A stretch of DNA of 64,000 nucleotides from Metellina segmentata. Its lineage: Eukaryota; Arthropoda; Arachnida; Araneae; Tetragnathidae. The stretch's first letter is position 1, and each line of letters opens with the position of its first letter. The stretch covers positions 69,976,698 to 70,040,697 of the forward strand of contig OX375877.1 in NCBI GenBank assembly GCA_947359465.1, written 5' to 3'. The translations under genes were made by a program, and so were the position numbers. The notes beneath the pieces are model-generated. The model was not told where the DNA came from, did not search any database, and worked only from the letters and a program-made list of their open reading frames with translations. This document shows, in pieces, positions 17,880-29,996 of this stretch.

Positions 17880-18935
17880 TCTCTAATATTTTAAACGGAA
17901 GTGTTTGTCAGTCTGTTTGTTTTCTGCACGCAAAGTCCTGACGAATCTATTGCACTTACAGCACAGGTAGTTCAAATGTTTTGCAATTTTAGGGTCGCAG
18001 CGAATTTTAAAATTCTATCTAGAACGTTTTAAAATTTACATAATGAAAAGTAATTATTATTGAATGCAACAGCATAGAAGATCACAGATTGTAAATTTAT
18101 TTTTTTCGTTTCCGTTATCATTTTGCGCGGAGGAATGATTTTCCAGCAGACGATAAAAAACAAATAAACTTTATCTGGAGTTATTTAGTTCTTTTTTCTA
18201 TCTACTAGACCGTTTAAGATAAAGTAAAAATTTCAACGGATTTGAAATCTGCGGAAAATTTCACATTATATCAATACCTAAAAATATGTTTTTTTTTTTT
18301 TTTTTGATAAATAACATTTTTAAATTGAATATCTTTAAAATTTTCACAAGAGATAGTGACGTTTAGAGAGATTTTCAGCGAAAGAGGAAAAGAAAAAACA
18401 TTTTGGCTGACATTGTTTAGTTCTACTTTGTAAAATCGGGATCGTTAAAGGCAGATTGAAAATTTCAAGAGATTTGAAATTTGACACCAGATAGATACCT
18501 TATACGTTTTACTTTCTTTTAATAAATCATTTTTAACTAAATATTTATATTTTCACGAGAGATTTTGACGTCACGCTGAATTTCATTTGTAACAAACACC
18601 ATGGGCAACTTCGTTATGGCTGTTATCCAATTTGCGAAGCAATACATAGTTCACTATATTCGTAATTTGGTTTGCTTCGCAAAACCAAATGTAAATTCGC
18701 AGGGAATTCATTCCAATCGGCTACGAATTTCCATTTGGTTTGCGAAGCAAACCAACACCACGGGCAACGTCATGATGGCTGTTATCCAATGGGCTACGAA
18801 TTCTTATTTGGTTTGTTTCTCAAACCGTATTTGTAGCAATCACCGGGGATTAGCGAGCAGCACCTAGTTAGTAAGCACCTGACCCCACGAAAAGAACTGT
18901 CACGGGCAACGCCGTGCTTGCCACGCAGTGGCTAG
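17880..18935 (+). mobile_element. Non-autonomous Helitron, copy B
   Basis: Same element with identical TC start, CTAG end, 3' hairpin and flanks as in copy A. It was amplified with the tandem unit and is not an independent insertion. Confidence 0.82.
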
Positions 18936-20431
18936 TATTCTTTAAACTTCTTTCAAAATTTGTTGAACTGTCGGTTGATTTCATTGGTTTATATGAAATA
19001 ATTCCTTCAATGGCAAATTTAGAAATGCGCCAAAAAAGCGTCAAGGCCGTTACACCGCTATAAACGTAGACTGAAGCTCTACCAAAAAATTCTACAAAGA
19101 TGTAATTGCAAACAAAAAATATTAATTTAATGCACAAAAATACATTATTAGTTACACAAAACATTAAAATTGTATACCACAAGTTGTATCGCTGGCCTCA
19201 CGGCGACGAGGCGCTCCGATAACAAAAACCACGGTGGCGATTTTCGCTGGGTTCGAATATTACGAAACCAGTGTCCTTTATTCGACACAATAGTTACAGG
19301 CCACAAACGACAATAGTTACAGTCTTCATAAAACTTTTAAAAATTCCCTGACTTATTGTGAAATTTCCAGAATTAAAAAGTTCCCTGATTTCCCGGTTCT
19401 GTTACCACCCTGTTCTAATCGCCGCATCGCTTCGACTCATATGACGAGCGATTCTCCGATTCCTTTCTCCAGACTTAACTCGGGCGAGTAAATGTTTCTA
19501 GATCGGGTGAGCTTCTCCAAAAGTTCTCGGGTTTGAACTGTCCGGCTCGGGTGAGCCCTTCTCCAGACTTTACTCAGGTGAGTAAATGTTTTTAACTCGG
19601 GTGAGCTTCTCCAAAAGTTTAAGCCTTCCTCACGTCTGATAGACGGAATCCAAGTTTGGGCAATATGTTCCGAGTCCACATGAACAGCTGTCGTGACACG
19701 GCACGTCTCCAGAGACGGGGTATCGGAACCGTGAACGGTTTCACTTCAGCCGGATCAGTTTGATCCCTCGGGTATGTTGACCTCCCATCTCTTCTCGACT
19801 CCGAAAGTTCCAGGGGGTTGTTGCCCCCCCCCCCCCACCGTTTCATTCGACACTTTTGTCCTCTCGCTTTTGGCTGGTTCAAAATCGGGCTATCCATTGG
19901 ATGCTAATTTTCCCCTTTCGCCGGTAGCTTCATTAGCGGACGGCAGCCCGAACAAAAGGTATCCGCGGTCTCCTGGGAAGCGGCGGAAATGAACTTCTGC
20001 CCCTGCGTCTGGTCGGCATCGCGACAAAGACCCTTCGCTTCCTCTCCGAGAAAACTAAATACCTCGACCACCGCCAGCTCGTTAACTCTCGCTTTCTGAG
20101 TTCATACGCGGCGTGACCTCTCGCTTTTCCTTAGAGCTCTTGCTCTCGTCACAAGGCTAAGTTATTTTGTTTGAATCAAGTTTCGGAAACAACATTTTGA
20201 ATTTTCAGAAATATTTTCATTATTAAATGCTTTTTTGACATGCAAAACTATTGTCTTCACTTATATGAAAAAAAAATATAGTATACTATGAGGCAAAAAT
20301 CTAACAAATTGTCTTGCATGTGTTATTTTCCGAGTAAATGTAGGATAATTACCAGCTTTGCGTTTGGAAGCTTTGGTGGCTGTTGCTTTAAAGCTTTGGC
20401 GAGTCAACTTCTGATGTGGAGATGTAGGAGA

Positions 20432-20794
20432 CTATACTCTTCCAAAGTCTTTGATTTTAACTGCACCTTTGCATTCAAATACAAGATTTTTTAACGCTTT
20501 GGTAATGTTAGGCAATAGCACTTTTTTAACAGTTAGATCATGATTAAGAGGAAGTAGCTCATACATTAAATTTCTGCATGACTCATGCTTATCTTCAACA
20601 AAATGTGGCATAGAATCTGGAGAAATATTGGGTTTTGTCACTAATTGAAAAGAGGGGCGGATTTTCATCTTTTCGATAGACCTATCAGTTAGAGAAGCCC
20701 TTCTCCAGGAAATAAAATGAATGCTTACATAATGAGTTGTTATCAGGATAATTACAAACATACTAGTGATTGCATAGACTTGAACATTTCCCAT
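20432..20794 (-). CDS. Hypothetical 120-aa protein (copy B)
   Basis: Amino-acid identical to the copy A frame: hydrophobic N-terminal segment, unrecognised remainder. Same doubts about being a complete gene. Confidence 0.33.
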   Translation of the reverse strand: MGNVQVYAITSMFVIILITTHYVSIHFISWRRASLTDRSIEKMKIRPSFQLVTKPNISPDSMPHFVEDKHESCRNLMYELLPLNHDLTVKKVLLPNITKALKNLVFECKGAVKIKDFGRV

Positions 20795-21714
20795 CTAAGC
20801 ACTTTAAAAAAACAATGGTCTTCATGAGGCTTTACGATGTAATTATTCAGTGTGGTCATCAGTTGCAGACTTAATTATCCATGACTGCCTACGTATTTCA
20901 AGCATGTGATGTGATCAGGAATTTTCATCTGATAAATGTTGTCTTTGATAAATTGGTAGATATATGCTTTCTTGGCAATTAGTTAAAATATTATATGTGT
21001 GGGTAATAAATATATCTTATTATTGTGAAAAGATTCACAATACATGCTTGTTTCAGCGAAGGCATTGGGAAAATTAGAAAGAGTCATTCTTACTTTTTGT
21101 TTCGAGACTGCTCCATCCTGCAATGATGCTTTGACAAAACAGTGATCTTACCACCAGGGTTCTTACTACTGGAAGTTAGAGGGCTATATATTGATGATAC
21201 TTAGGGTGTTTAGTGAAAAAAGGGAACTTGTTAACCCAAGCCTCATCTAGCGCATGAATATGGAAACAACGTTACACATTTAATAATACAGGCATAAGAG
21301 TGGGGAAAGGACAAAAAGTCTGAAAATACGCATATACTCAAATTTTGCAAATAAGAAAAGTGGCACGTGAAACCGTATTTCGCACAAAAAGAAAAAATAT
21401 CTTGGCATTTCTGAGTATAAAATAAGTTGCAGGATGTTGAAAATGCTATTTTTATGCCTATTTGTGAACATTGCACCAATGGTGCAATTTTCCCAAAACC
21501 TTGATACAAAAATGATATTAACAGGAAATAAAAACGCTATGTCATACAAATGAATAATTTAAAAAAAAACTACTTTTATTAAATAGCATAAATGTTACGA
21601 AAAAAATAAGTCGACATTAAAAATAAAAATTATCATAATTATAGCTTTTCACCGATATTACCTTAATAAATCGTTAAAAATATACTTAATTTAAAACAAA
21701 TCAAAACCCGTTTT

Positions 21715-22012
21715 GGTACAGATTGTCCACGTTTATAGCGGTGGTAACGGTATTGTCGTTTTTTGGCGCACTTCTAGTAAGTAATGACAGGTTAAGGTAA
21801 CCCATTTGTATTATGGATTTTAAGACAATCTGGGCTAGTGGAAAGTTTAAAACTATCATTTTAATATTCTAGAAAGTTCTTTCAAAATCCGTTAAACTGT
21901 CATTTGATTTCATTGGTTCATTTGAAATAATTCTTTCCTTGGCGATTTAAGAAGTGCGCCAAAAAAAGCGCCATAGCTGTTGCTATTGCTATAAACAGAC
22001 TAAAGCTGTACC
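21715..22012. mobile_element. Inverted-repeat element member 2, copy B
   Basis: As in copy A but lacking CTCT in the core (AAAACTATC instead of AAAACTCTCTATC). The same 4 bp loss occurs in copy D. Confidence 0.7.
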
Positions 22013-22694
22013 CTTGTTTTAAATAAAATATAAATTAATTCAGTTTAAATTAACCTATTTTCGAATATAAAATTACTTTTTTCAAAATCTCTAACCAATT
22101 TCAATCGTCTTATATTTTTCCATAAATATTCTTATTTTCTAATTTTGTCAACTTTAAATCAAATAAAACTTATAATTAATATCCATACTATCCAAGAAAT
22201 AATTTTACTAACAATCCTAAATAATGCCCTTAAAAGAAGCATCCTTTAAAAAAATTTCGTTGCAAAAAATAGCTGCAGTCTACGTTTAAATCGGTGTCCA
22301 CCGCCTTGGTGCACTTCTAAAGTCGCCAAAGAAGTTTTAAACGGATTTTGAAAGTACTTCCTAGAATATTCAAAAAGAAACTTTAAACTTTACGCTTGCC
22401 GAGATTGCCATAAAACACGAAATAACTTTATCGATTAAATAACCGAGCATCTTATTTTTTAGCTGAAAGAAAAACCGTCCATTAACCGCTAGATAACACC
22501 TCCGCTTTCTTATGAAACCGTAGCTTTACATACTTGTTCAAAATCCAAGATCGCCACGTTTGCCAAAATTTAGGAGTGTAATGTTGGCGAAATATATGTC
22601 TCATTTGGCGCCTTTACATTTATAGAAGACAAAAAGGACAAAAATCGGAATTTTTTCTTCAAATATGATAAAAATAGGTCCTTTTCTCAAAAAT

Positions 22695-23465
22695 TTAAGA
22701 AGAGCCGGAAATACCGACTAAAGTCGAAAGAATCTCATCCCTGATAATAGTATTTGAAGTACAATATGGCGGAGGTTTATACCTGCATTCAACAGAACCT
22801 TTTGTAACAATTGAATACAATTCAACAGCCTTGGGATCAGGTAAATCTACAGGTTGATTTAAATTCTCATGTGAACAATTAAGAGGAAAACTAACTGAGC
22901 AGGCAAGTGGTGGAAAAACCAGCTGCATTTCGACATCACAAGCTTGAATGCTTTCCAGAATTTCTTTTAGCGCTGCAACAAAGAATTGCACTATATAGTT
23001 GGAGGTTCCCTTTCCTGTTTAAAGCCATCCCTTGCCACACAACCTTTCCAAGTGATTTGGGATCTACATAAAGAAATATTTTGCTTCTTATGACAGTAGA
23101 AAAACTGTTGTTGGTTTAGAATATAATTTTTTTGTGTTTTTTCAAGGAAGAGGTAGTTATACTGATCGCGAGACAATATAGTACAAATCACAATACGTCT
23201 CTTGATTACGGTTTAAAATGTTTTGTAACAGGTCCTCAAATTTTGAGAAGCATCTCTCAAGGCTATCATAAGTGTTATTGGTACCTACATGTACAAGAAT
23301 CAAGTTATAATAATTTTTTAAAGATGAAACATGCTTCGTTAGACGTTCGAAGAGAATCCTTGAAAAGCTAGAACCTGGAACCTGGAAAAGCATACCATAT
23401 AGTTGCGATGGTAAATACTGATCTAAGTATTCGACCATGGTATCACCAGTAATTAAAACCTTCAT
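22695..23465 (-). pseudogene. SGNH-esterase-like pseudogene (copy B)
   Basis: Same frameshifts and same altered catalytic blocks as copy A. No new lesion was noticed. Confidence 0.63.
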
Positions 23466-23488
23466 AGTTACACTTACACTATTAACTA

Positions 23489-25408
23489 CACTGCTCTGCA
23501 AAAAAACTATTTCTTCGAGCCCGGAAAACCATTCCTGCTGATTCTTATATAAAATGATTTCCTGAATTCGAATATGACCCTCGTTTTCCCCCATCACCCA
23601 ACGTTTTCTGAGGACGCCCCCCCCCCTGTTTATCACTTTTCCATATAATATCATGGATATAAATTTGATTTGGAGTGGGGTAAAGGATTATTTTAACCAT
23701 TAAATTTTTTCTGAGGGGCTACAGAGTTAAAAAGCTCTAAAACAAACATTTATAGCAAGGAGGGAGATTTGTCCCTTTTAAAAAAAATCATTAAAAATGA
23801 TCGTTATTTTCCCTGTTTCTTTTCCGCAATTTTTTCACTTATTTTTTACATATTCCAGCCTCTCTTTTCCTCCACCAACTCATAAAAATATATAGCAACA
23901 ATTTTGGCTAAAAGCGGATGAGAGGTCCCGAATCCCACGCAAGAAAGTTTGGAAGATTCACTGTACGACGATGGCACTCTCAATATCTCGAGCGCTTCGT
24001 GGTTTGTGCAGGAATTTTCATGCTTTTGACTTGTTTAAACTTGCATTGCTTTTATCACTTTAGTTCTGAACAGCAAACAATATCTTCACTCATTACAACT
24101 TTCGTAATACTAGAACAAACTTTTTCTAGGCGTGGATTCTGTGTTTCCAAATTCATTGTGTAAAACGGTCCAATTTTTTTTTAATTCTAACTTTTTCGAA
24201 GTGAATTACAGTACGTGAGTGTTAGTTGTGATTAATACAGAGTATTGACTTACTGATTAATAATGCCACGTGAGTGTAAACGTCATCCCGATAGCTTCTG
24301 CCATGTTTGCGGTGAATTGACTTTAAAAGCGCAACGAACACCCCTTTCTCCGCTACTTAAAACTGCTTATTAATTTTACTTTGATTGACAAGAGTTGGCG
24401 ATCAGGACAAGGATTGGGCTCCAAAGTTTGGCTGCTCTACTTGTTACAGTAGCTTAACCAAATGGCTCAAAGATACCCGTAAATCAATACCATTTGCTGT
24501 GCGAATGGTTTCGCGCGAACCTCGCTGTCATCACACAGATTGTTACTTTTGAATAACTTCCACAGCCCAATCCTTTTCCTGATCGCCAACTTGGTAATCA
24601 AAGTAAAATTGTTAAGCAGTTTTAAGAAGCGGAGAAAGAAGTTTTCGTTACGCTTTTAAACTCAACAACTTGGAAACACAGAATCCCCGCCTAGAATACC
24701 GAAAAGTTGACTCTATGATCGCGAAAGATGTACTGAGGGAAGATAACGATTACAGTTCACAGCTGTAGTGGTAAAAGCAATGCAAGTTTATTTTAAACTT
24801 TTCAGAGCATAAAATATCCTGCGCAAACCACGAAGCGCGCAAGTTTTTCAAGAGTGCCACCGTCGTATAGTGAATCTTCCAAACTTTCTTGCGGATGAGG
24901 GATTTGTAACCTCTCCCCCCTCACCCGCTTTTAGCAAAAATTACTGCTATATATTTTTATTAATTGGGGTGTTTGGGGCAGTTAAAGGTGGGCTAAAACC
25001 TGGAATATGTAGAAAATAAATGAAAAAATTGCGAAAAAAACCCAGAAAAAACGATCATTTTCATTAATTTTATTTTTACAATTTAAGGAGCTATTCCCTC
25101 CCCCCCCCCCAAAAAAAAAAAAAAAAAAAAAACCTCCCTTCTTGCTAGAAATGATCGTGTTTAAGAACGCTTCACCTCTCTAGCCCCTCAGTAGAAATTT
25201 ATCGGTCAAAATATACCTTTTCCCCATTCTAAATCAAATTTATGCTTATTAAAATTATATCGAATACTGCTAAAAAGGAGGGGGGGGGGTGCTCTCCGGA
25301 AAACATTGGGTGATGGGGTAAAACGGCGGTCATTTTCGGATTCGGGAGGTCATTTTACATAAGTGTCAGCAAAAGTGGTGTCGGAGCTGATTTTCATGCA
25401 GAGCAGTG
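23489..25408. mobile_element. Foldback element, copy B
   Basis: Same arms and ends as copy A. It ends about 195 bp upstream of the zinc-finger start codon. Confidence 0.7.
24263..24552 (+). pseudogene. HPDSFC-type pseudogene, frameshifted (copy B)
   Basis: Same state as copy A: two stops plus the 2 bp AG insertion between the two homologous segments. Confidence 0.63.
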
Positions 25409-25602
25409 CTATCTAACTGTATATCTCTTAACTGTATACAATATTATGTTACTCGTGATGGCAACACAATCTTTTCCCGGCTCTATGTTTACTTCTCTTC
25501 TCATCCCTAGTTCTTTGGCCTTAACTGCACAAGGAAACCTGTCTTGTACAGTATTCATTGCGTTACGTTTCCTGATTAATTTTACCCTGTTGCAAGCACA
25601 AA

Positions 25603-26472
25603 ATGGATAGTGCTGATGTTGAAAATTTTTCACAAAACGCTTCGAATGGTCATTTTGTGAGCGAATATACTGAGCGACCTGTCTGCATTCAATGTGAACA
25701 TTGTGGACATTGGTTTACAAAAAGAGCTCTTCAAGTTCACAATCAATTGTGTTCTAAGAATGAAAATTGCAAGTGCTATGTCTGCATGGACAGTAAGAGG
25801 AAAAGCTTAAAAACAAGCCCTGAAAACAATCCTAGTGAAGAACTCTCACTCAGTCCAAATTGTTTTAATGATCAAAACAAAAATGTTTTGAAAGATTGTT
25901 CAGATGCTCCGAATCCCAATATAGCAAATTTGAAAGGGAAGAAAAGAAAATTGAATGATGGATTGACCAATAGTGTAGAGAATGCTGCAACTATTCAAGT
26001 GCATCAAAACGGAAAACTGTGCAGCCGTAAATTGCTTTGCACCGCGTGTAACGAACATGTGTTGTGGGTTACATTTGGAACACACATATTGAAGCATTGC
26101 AAGACGGATGAAAACAATGCCATACAGTGTCCTGCAAAAGAATGCAAAAGAAGTTACAGATCAGAAAAAAACCTCCTTATACATTACTACCTCCACGTTG
26201 TAAATCATCCTGACAATTGCCATCAGTGCCTCTGCGGTTATCCAAATTGTATGGACCACAACAAGAACGAAATAACAAGCGATGAACACCAATGCTACAT
26301 TTGCCTAAAGGTCTTCAGTCAACGCTTTTTGAATCCTCATATGGAATCGCACACCAAAGAGATGCACCTTTATAGTTGCTGTAAGTGCAAGCGCCCCTAT
26401 CGTCGGTTACCGTTCCTCTCTCGTCATATGACCATGTGTCATGGCCTGGGACTTCAGGATAATTCAAACTGA
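25603..26472 (+). CDS. C2H2-type zinc-finger protein, 289 aa (copy B)
   Basis: Full-length paralogue with every finger ligand retained. The one replacement against copy A is K222N, in the linker between the Cys-rich segment and the fourth clear finger. The upstream acceptor-like site and Kozak context are unchanged. Confidence 0.84.
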   Translation: MDSADVENFSQNASNGHFVSEYTERPVCIQCEHCGHWFTKRALQVHNQLCSKNENCKCYVCMDSKRKSLKTSPENNPSEELSLSPNCFNDQNKNVLKDCSDAPNPNIANLKGKKRKLNDGLTNSVENAATIQVHQNGKLCSRKLLCTACNEHVLWVTFGTHILKHCKTDENNAIQCPAKECKRSYRSEKNLLIHYYLHVVNHPDNCHQCLCGYPNCMDHNKNEITSDEHQCYICLKVFSQRFLNPHMESHTKEMHLYSCCKCKRPYRRLPFLSRHMTMCHGLGLQDNSN

Positions 26473-28166
26473 AGCTGTGACAAGTTTGAATGTACCTGGG
26501 AGAAAACTAGTATCTACCATGTTTCCCATGAAGGATTGCTATTGGTCACAAGGATCCAGCCTTTCAATATAAAAATATTCACAGAAAACATCTCGCAGCA
26601 TTGTGCCGTTTTCTATTCATAAGGACAGACATCACGTCATAAAGTAAAGATCTTAATCATAACCTGGCCTAAAGTTATTGCTGCCATGGCAAGCATGCTA
26701 CAAAATCTTCTTCAATTGCTTGTGAATTATTCATCAAAATGCAACTGTTGGTCGATATGTTCCTAACTTTTTCTCAGTTCACAAATCCTCAGAATATTGC
26801 CAGTTTTGTAGTTTAATACGGTTGTTATTGCAAGCAGAATTATGAAAAGATCTCTCAATCATGTTTGCATTTGATCCGACTAGCAATCAGTAATCTAGAA
26901 TGTTATTACATATGGGTTGTTATGATTTCTGTCGTCAAGTGCTTGAGCTGTCATTTCTGTTAAAAAATATTCAATACTTTATTATGGTTGTGTTTGTAAT
27001 GTGTATTTGAAAATATTACAGAAAAGTTATTCAACTCATTCATTTCTTTGTGTAACTCGGGATTTATATGACACGATCTTCATATTTTGATACCAACCAT
27101 ACAAATCTTAAATTTCAACTGTAAACAGTTTCATTTTATAACAGTAAAATTCATAATATATCAACTGTGTTTATATATTTCATCAACTAATAACACACAC
27201 ATTGTTACATCATTAATCAAATTATACATTTACCAGGTTTTAAGAATATGTAGATACCAAAACAGTACTAATTTCTGTATTGATATTGGGTCATTTCACA
27301 TCAGTTCAAAGTGGTCATGTCAACTGTCTCGCATGTTGATGAAATTTGGTATTCACCCTTCCCTTATGGTTCAAAGAAACCCCCACTATCTCAAACAGTT
27401 TTTATTTTATAGCATTTCCAAGTTTTGTTAAATCTGTGATGTCTCGCCCTCGAGACACCCTCGTCAAAAAATACCATAGTGTCATTTTATTTTATTTTTT
27501 CTTTATAACCAATCATCAGATTTCTATGAAATGTTTCAGAGCTCAAATATGCTAAGAATTTCAGGGGGAAAAAATACAACAACACTCAAGAAATTTTGTA
27601 AATGCCTAAAAAAATTTATAAATGTACTTGTAGTCTAGTTTTTTTTGGTGTTATTACCAAATTTTTTCAGCATGTGGGTATAATGGAACAAGAAATTTTG
27701 TATGTTGAAAATTATTGCAAATATATGTTTTTTCTTAACAGAGAATGAAAAAAAAAAATTTATTTTTTATTCCTTGGAATGAAAATTTTACGCTTTGTGA
27801 ACATTGCGGAGAAAAAATGGCTACTGAGTGGCCATTTGGTACAACTTTCAATCCATAGCTGGAAAAAGAAAATTAACTGAAATAAAGTTGTTCATCATAA
27901 AAGTAACATAATATTGCCTGTTATAGGTATTTCTCCCTCCCCCCCCCAAAAAAAAAAAAAAAAAAGACGTGTTCCATCTTACAACAGGGAAAAAAAAAAT
28001 GTTTGTCTGCCATCTTGAAATAATGGATGCAGAGGCCAATTAACATTCATGTTAAATATATTGAGGTTTAATTCACAAAATGAAGCAGTTTTATAACAGA
28101 TACATTCATAACAATTCAACTAAAGTAAAAGATTACCATAACAGACTGCTATGATCAATTGATTAC

Positions 28167-28448
28167 CTTGTCAAGTTTAATGCTCCTCAGTTTCTTTGAT
28201 GTAGCCTCAGTATCACCTGTAAGTTTTTCTTCCATTAATGCCACCCTCATTGGGAAATAAGCATGTTCTGCCAGTAATTGTATGTGGGCATTGTACAATA
28301 CCAAGCATATGCGGAAATGGTAATGCACAAGAATTGTCACAGCTAGGCCAGACACTGCCGTCTTCAGTAGAAAGCCATCCGACAGCTTCGGGACGTCATG
28401 AGGTTTAGACGAGCAATTTCGTGGATTTTTCCACAACCCATTTGGGCC
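28167..28448 (-). CDS. Candidate membrane-protein exon (copy B)
   Basis: Identical in protein to copy A, with the same splice-site-like borders. Confidence 0.38.
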
Positions 28449-29405
28449 CTATTATATTATAGATCAGTTTTAAAAATACTTTTCTTTGGGGAGAGATTTA
28501 TCACTAAAATTTTAAATGGTTATGGTGAAATTAATTTTAAAAAATTTGACAGTTTAAATAATAATTTTTTAATTTCGAAATAAATATCTTCTTTTGTAAG
28601 GAATTATAATTAAGAAGCAGGAACATGCCTGTTATTTTCAACTAAATGAAAACAAAATAATTTATTCAAGTACAAGAATTGAACTAACTTTCACATTCCG
28701 CATCAAAAACCATTAGAAAATCTTTTAAAAATTAATTTTAAATCAAAACATTCCCAGTTCAACATTTCTAATATATGGATTAAGGATAAAAAAAATTTTC
28801 TAATATCAGATCCACTTAGGAATTGGATGTTTTTTTTATGCGAATGATAATTTTTAACAAATCAAATTGGTTTGATTTTTCTTTTTCACAAAACTCAATT
28901 TTATTTTCTAAATTATATGTTTACACTTTTTTTTCCCGAATTATTAAAAATATTTTTTAAGTATGAAAATTACTATTATTTCTCTTTTAGAACTTGTAAA
29001 AGTTAATGATTTTTTTTAATTTGAGTTTTTGCATTTCATAGATATGATTTTCAACCATAATTTGTGTGAGGAAATAATCACTTTCAACAGAAACACAGGC
29101 ATAATTTTATTTTAAAGGGAGCCCCAAAGATAATAAATTTTTTTTTTTACAAAACTCTTTTAAATTATTTTAAAAGTTGTACAACTGTGATAGGAATTTT
29201 GATACGCTTTTTTTATTGAGGTATTGCCAAGAGCCCTAATCCTCTTTTGCAGAGATTCTCACCTCTAAATTTAAAAACCAGTTTACGTTACGGATCCCTA
29301 TATATTGAATGCATGAAAAATTAAATTCAAAATTAAGAAAACTGCAAACATTTAAATAGCTTCACTATCGGGAATCTTCAAGCAATTTAATGACTCGTTG
29401 TCAGG

Positions 29406-29996
29406 ACGCAAGTGAAACCATGTATCTTTATGGCCTCGATGGTGGACACATCTAATCTCACTTCAAATCTAAGAGCCTGAGTTGTCTCCAAGATTCAAAT
29501 GAGACAAAAATGAACCATCTTTTCAAAAAGCTAGCACATGCAGATGGAGAGTGTGATTGGCCTATAGTTATATGGATATGTTGGATCCTTTACAGGTTTT
29601 TGAAAAGGTATAAAAAGTGTGTCCGAGCCAGGAACTGTTAATCTGGTCCTTTTAAAAGGTATCACGTCAACCCTTTTCTCTGAATTGCATTATACAATAG
29701 TTCGGATCAAGAATGGAAATGAATACCATGGGATTTTGTGTGTTGAAATGTCCCTGGATAGGTGTTAAAACAGGAAGCTAGAGGAAAAAGCATGTGCAAT
29801 GGCATTTGCTATCAACAGGCTCCGATATATGTTGCCCTTTTACTTCTACGAATCAGATTGAATATAACCCCATTGCCTTCTGAACTCTGTCCCATAACTG
29901 TTTAGGAGAAGCAGATGTTATGCTAGAAGCATATTTTTGTCAAGATTCCCTTGATCATTTTGTGTTGCACTCTTCGAGCATTGCACTCGTTATTGC
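29406..29996 (-). pseudogene. Reverse-transcriptase fossil (copy C)
   Basis: Same fossil with the same stops. A private G-to-T change lies just beyond it at about 30053. Confidence 0.7.

Larger units (their letters stand above)
11354..28811. repeat. Tandem array copy B (complete ~17.46 kb unit)
   Basis: Complete unit, head-to-tail with A and C. At sites informative in its 5' part (14021, 14244, 14350) it differs from C and D. In its 3' part it groups with A, for example by sharing an extra AG inside the HPDSFC-type pseudogene and CACATCAG near 27297. It carries the private replacement K222N in the zinc-finger ORF. Confidence 0.95.
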
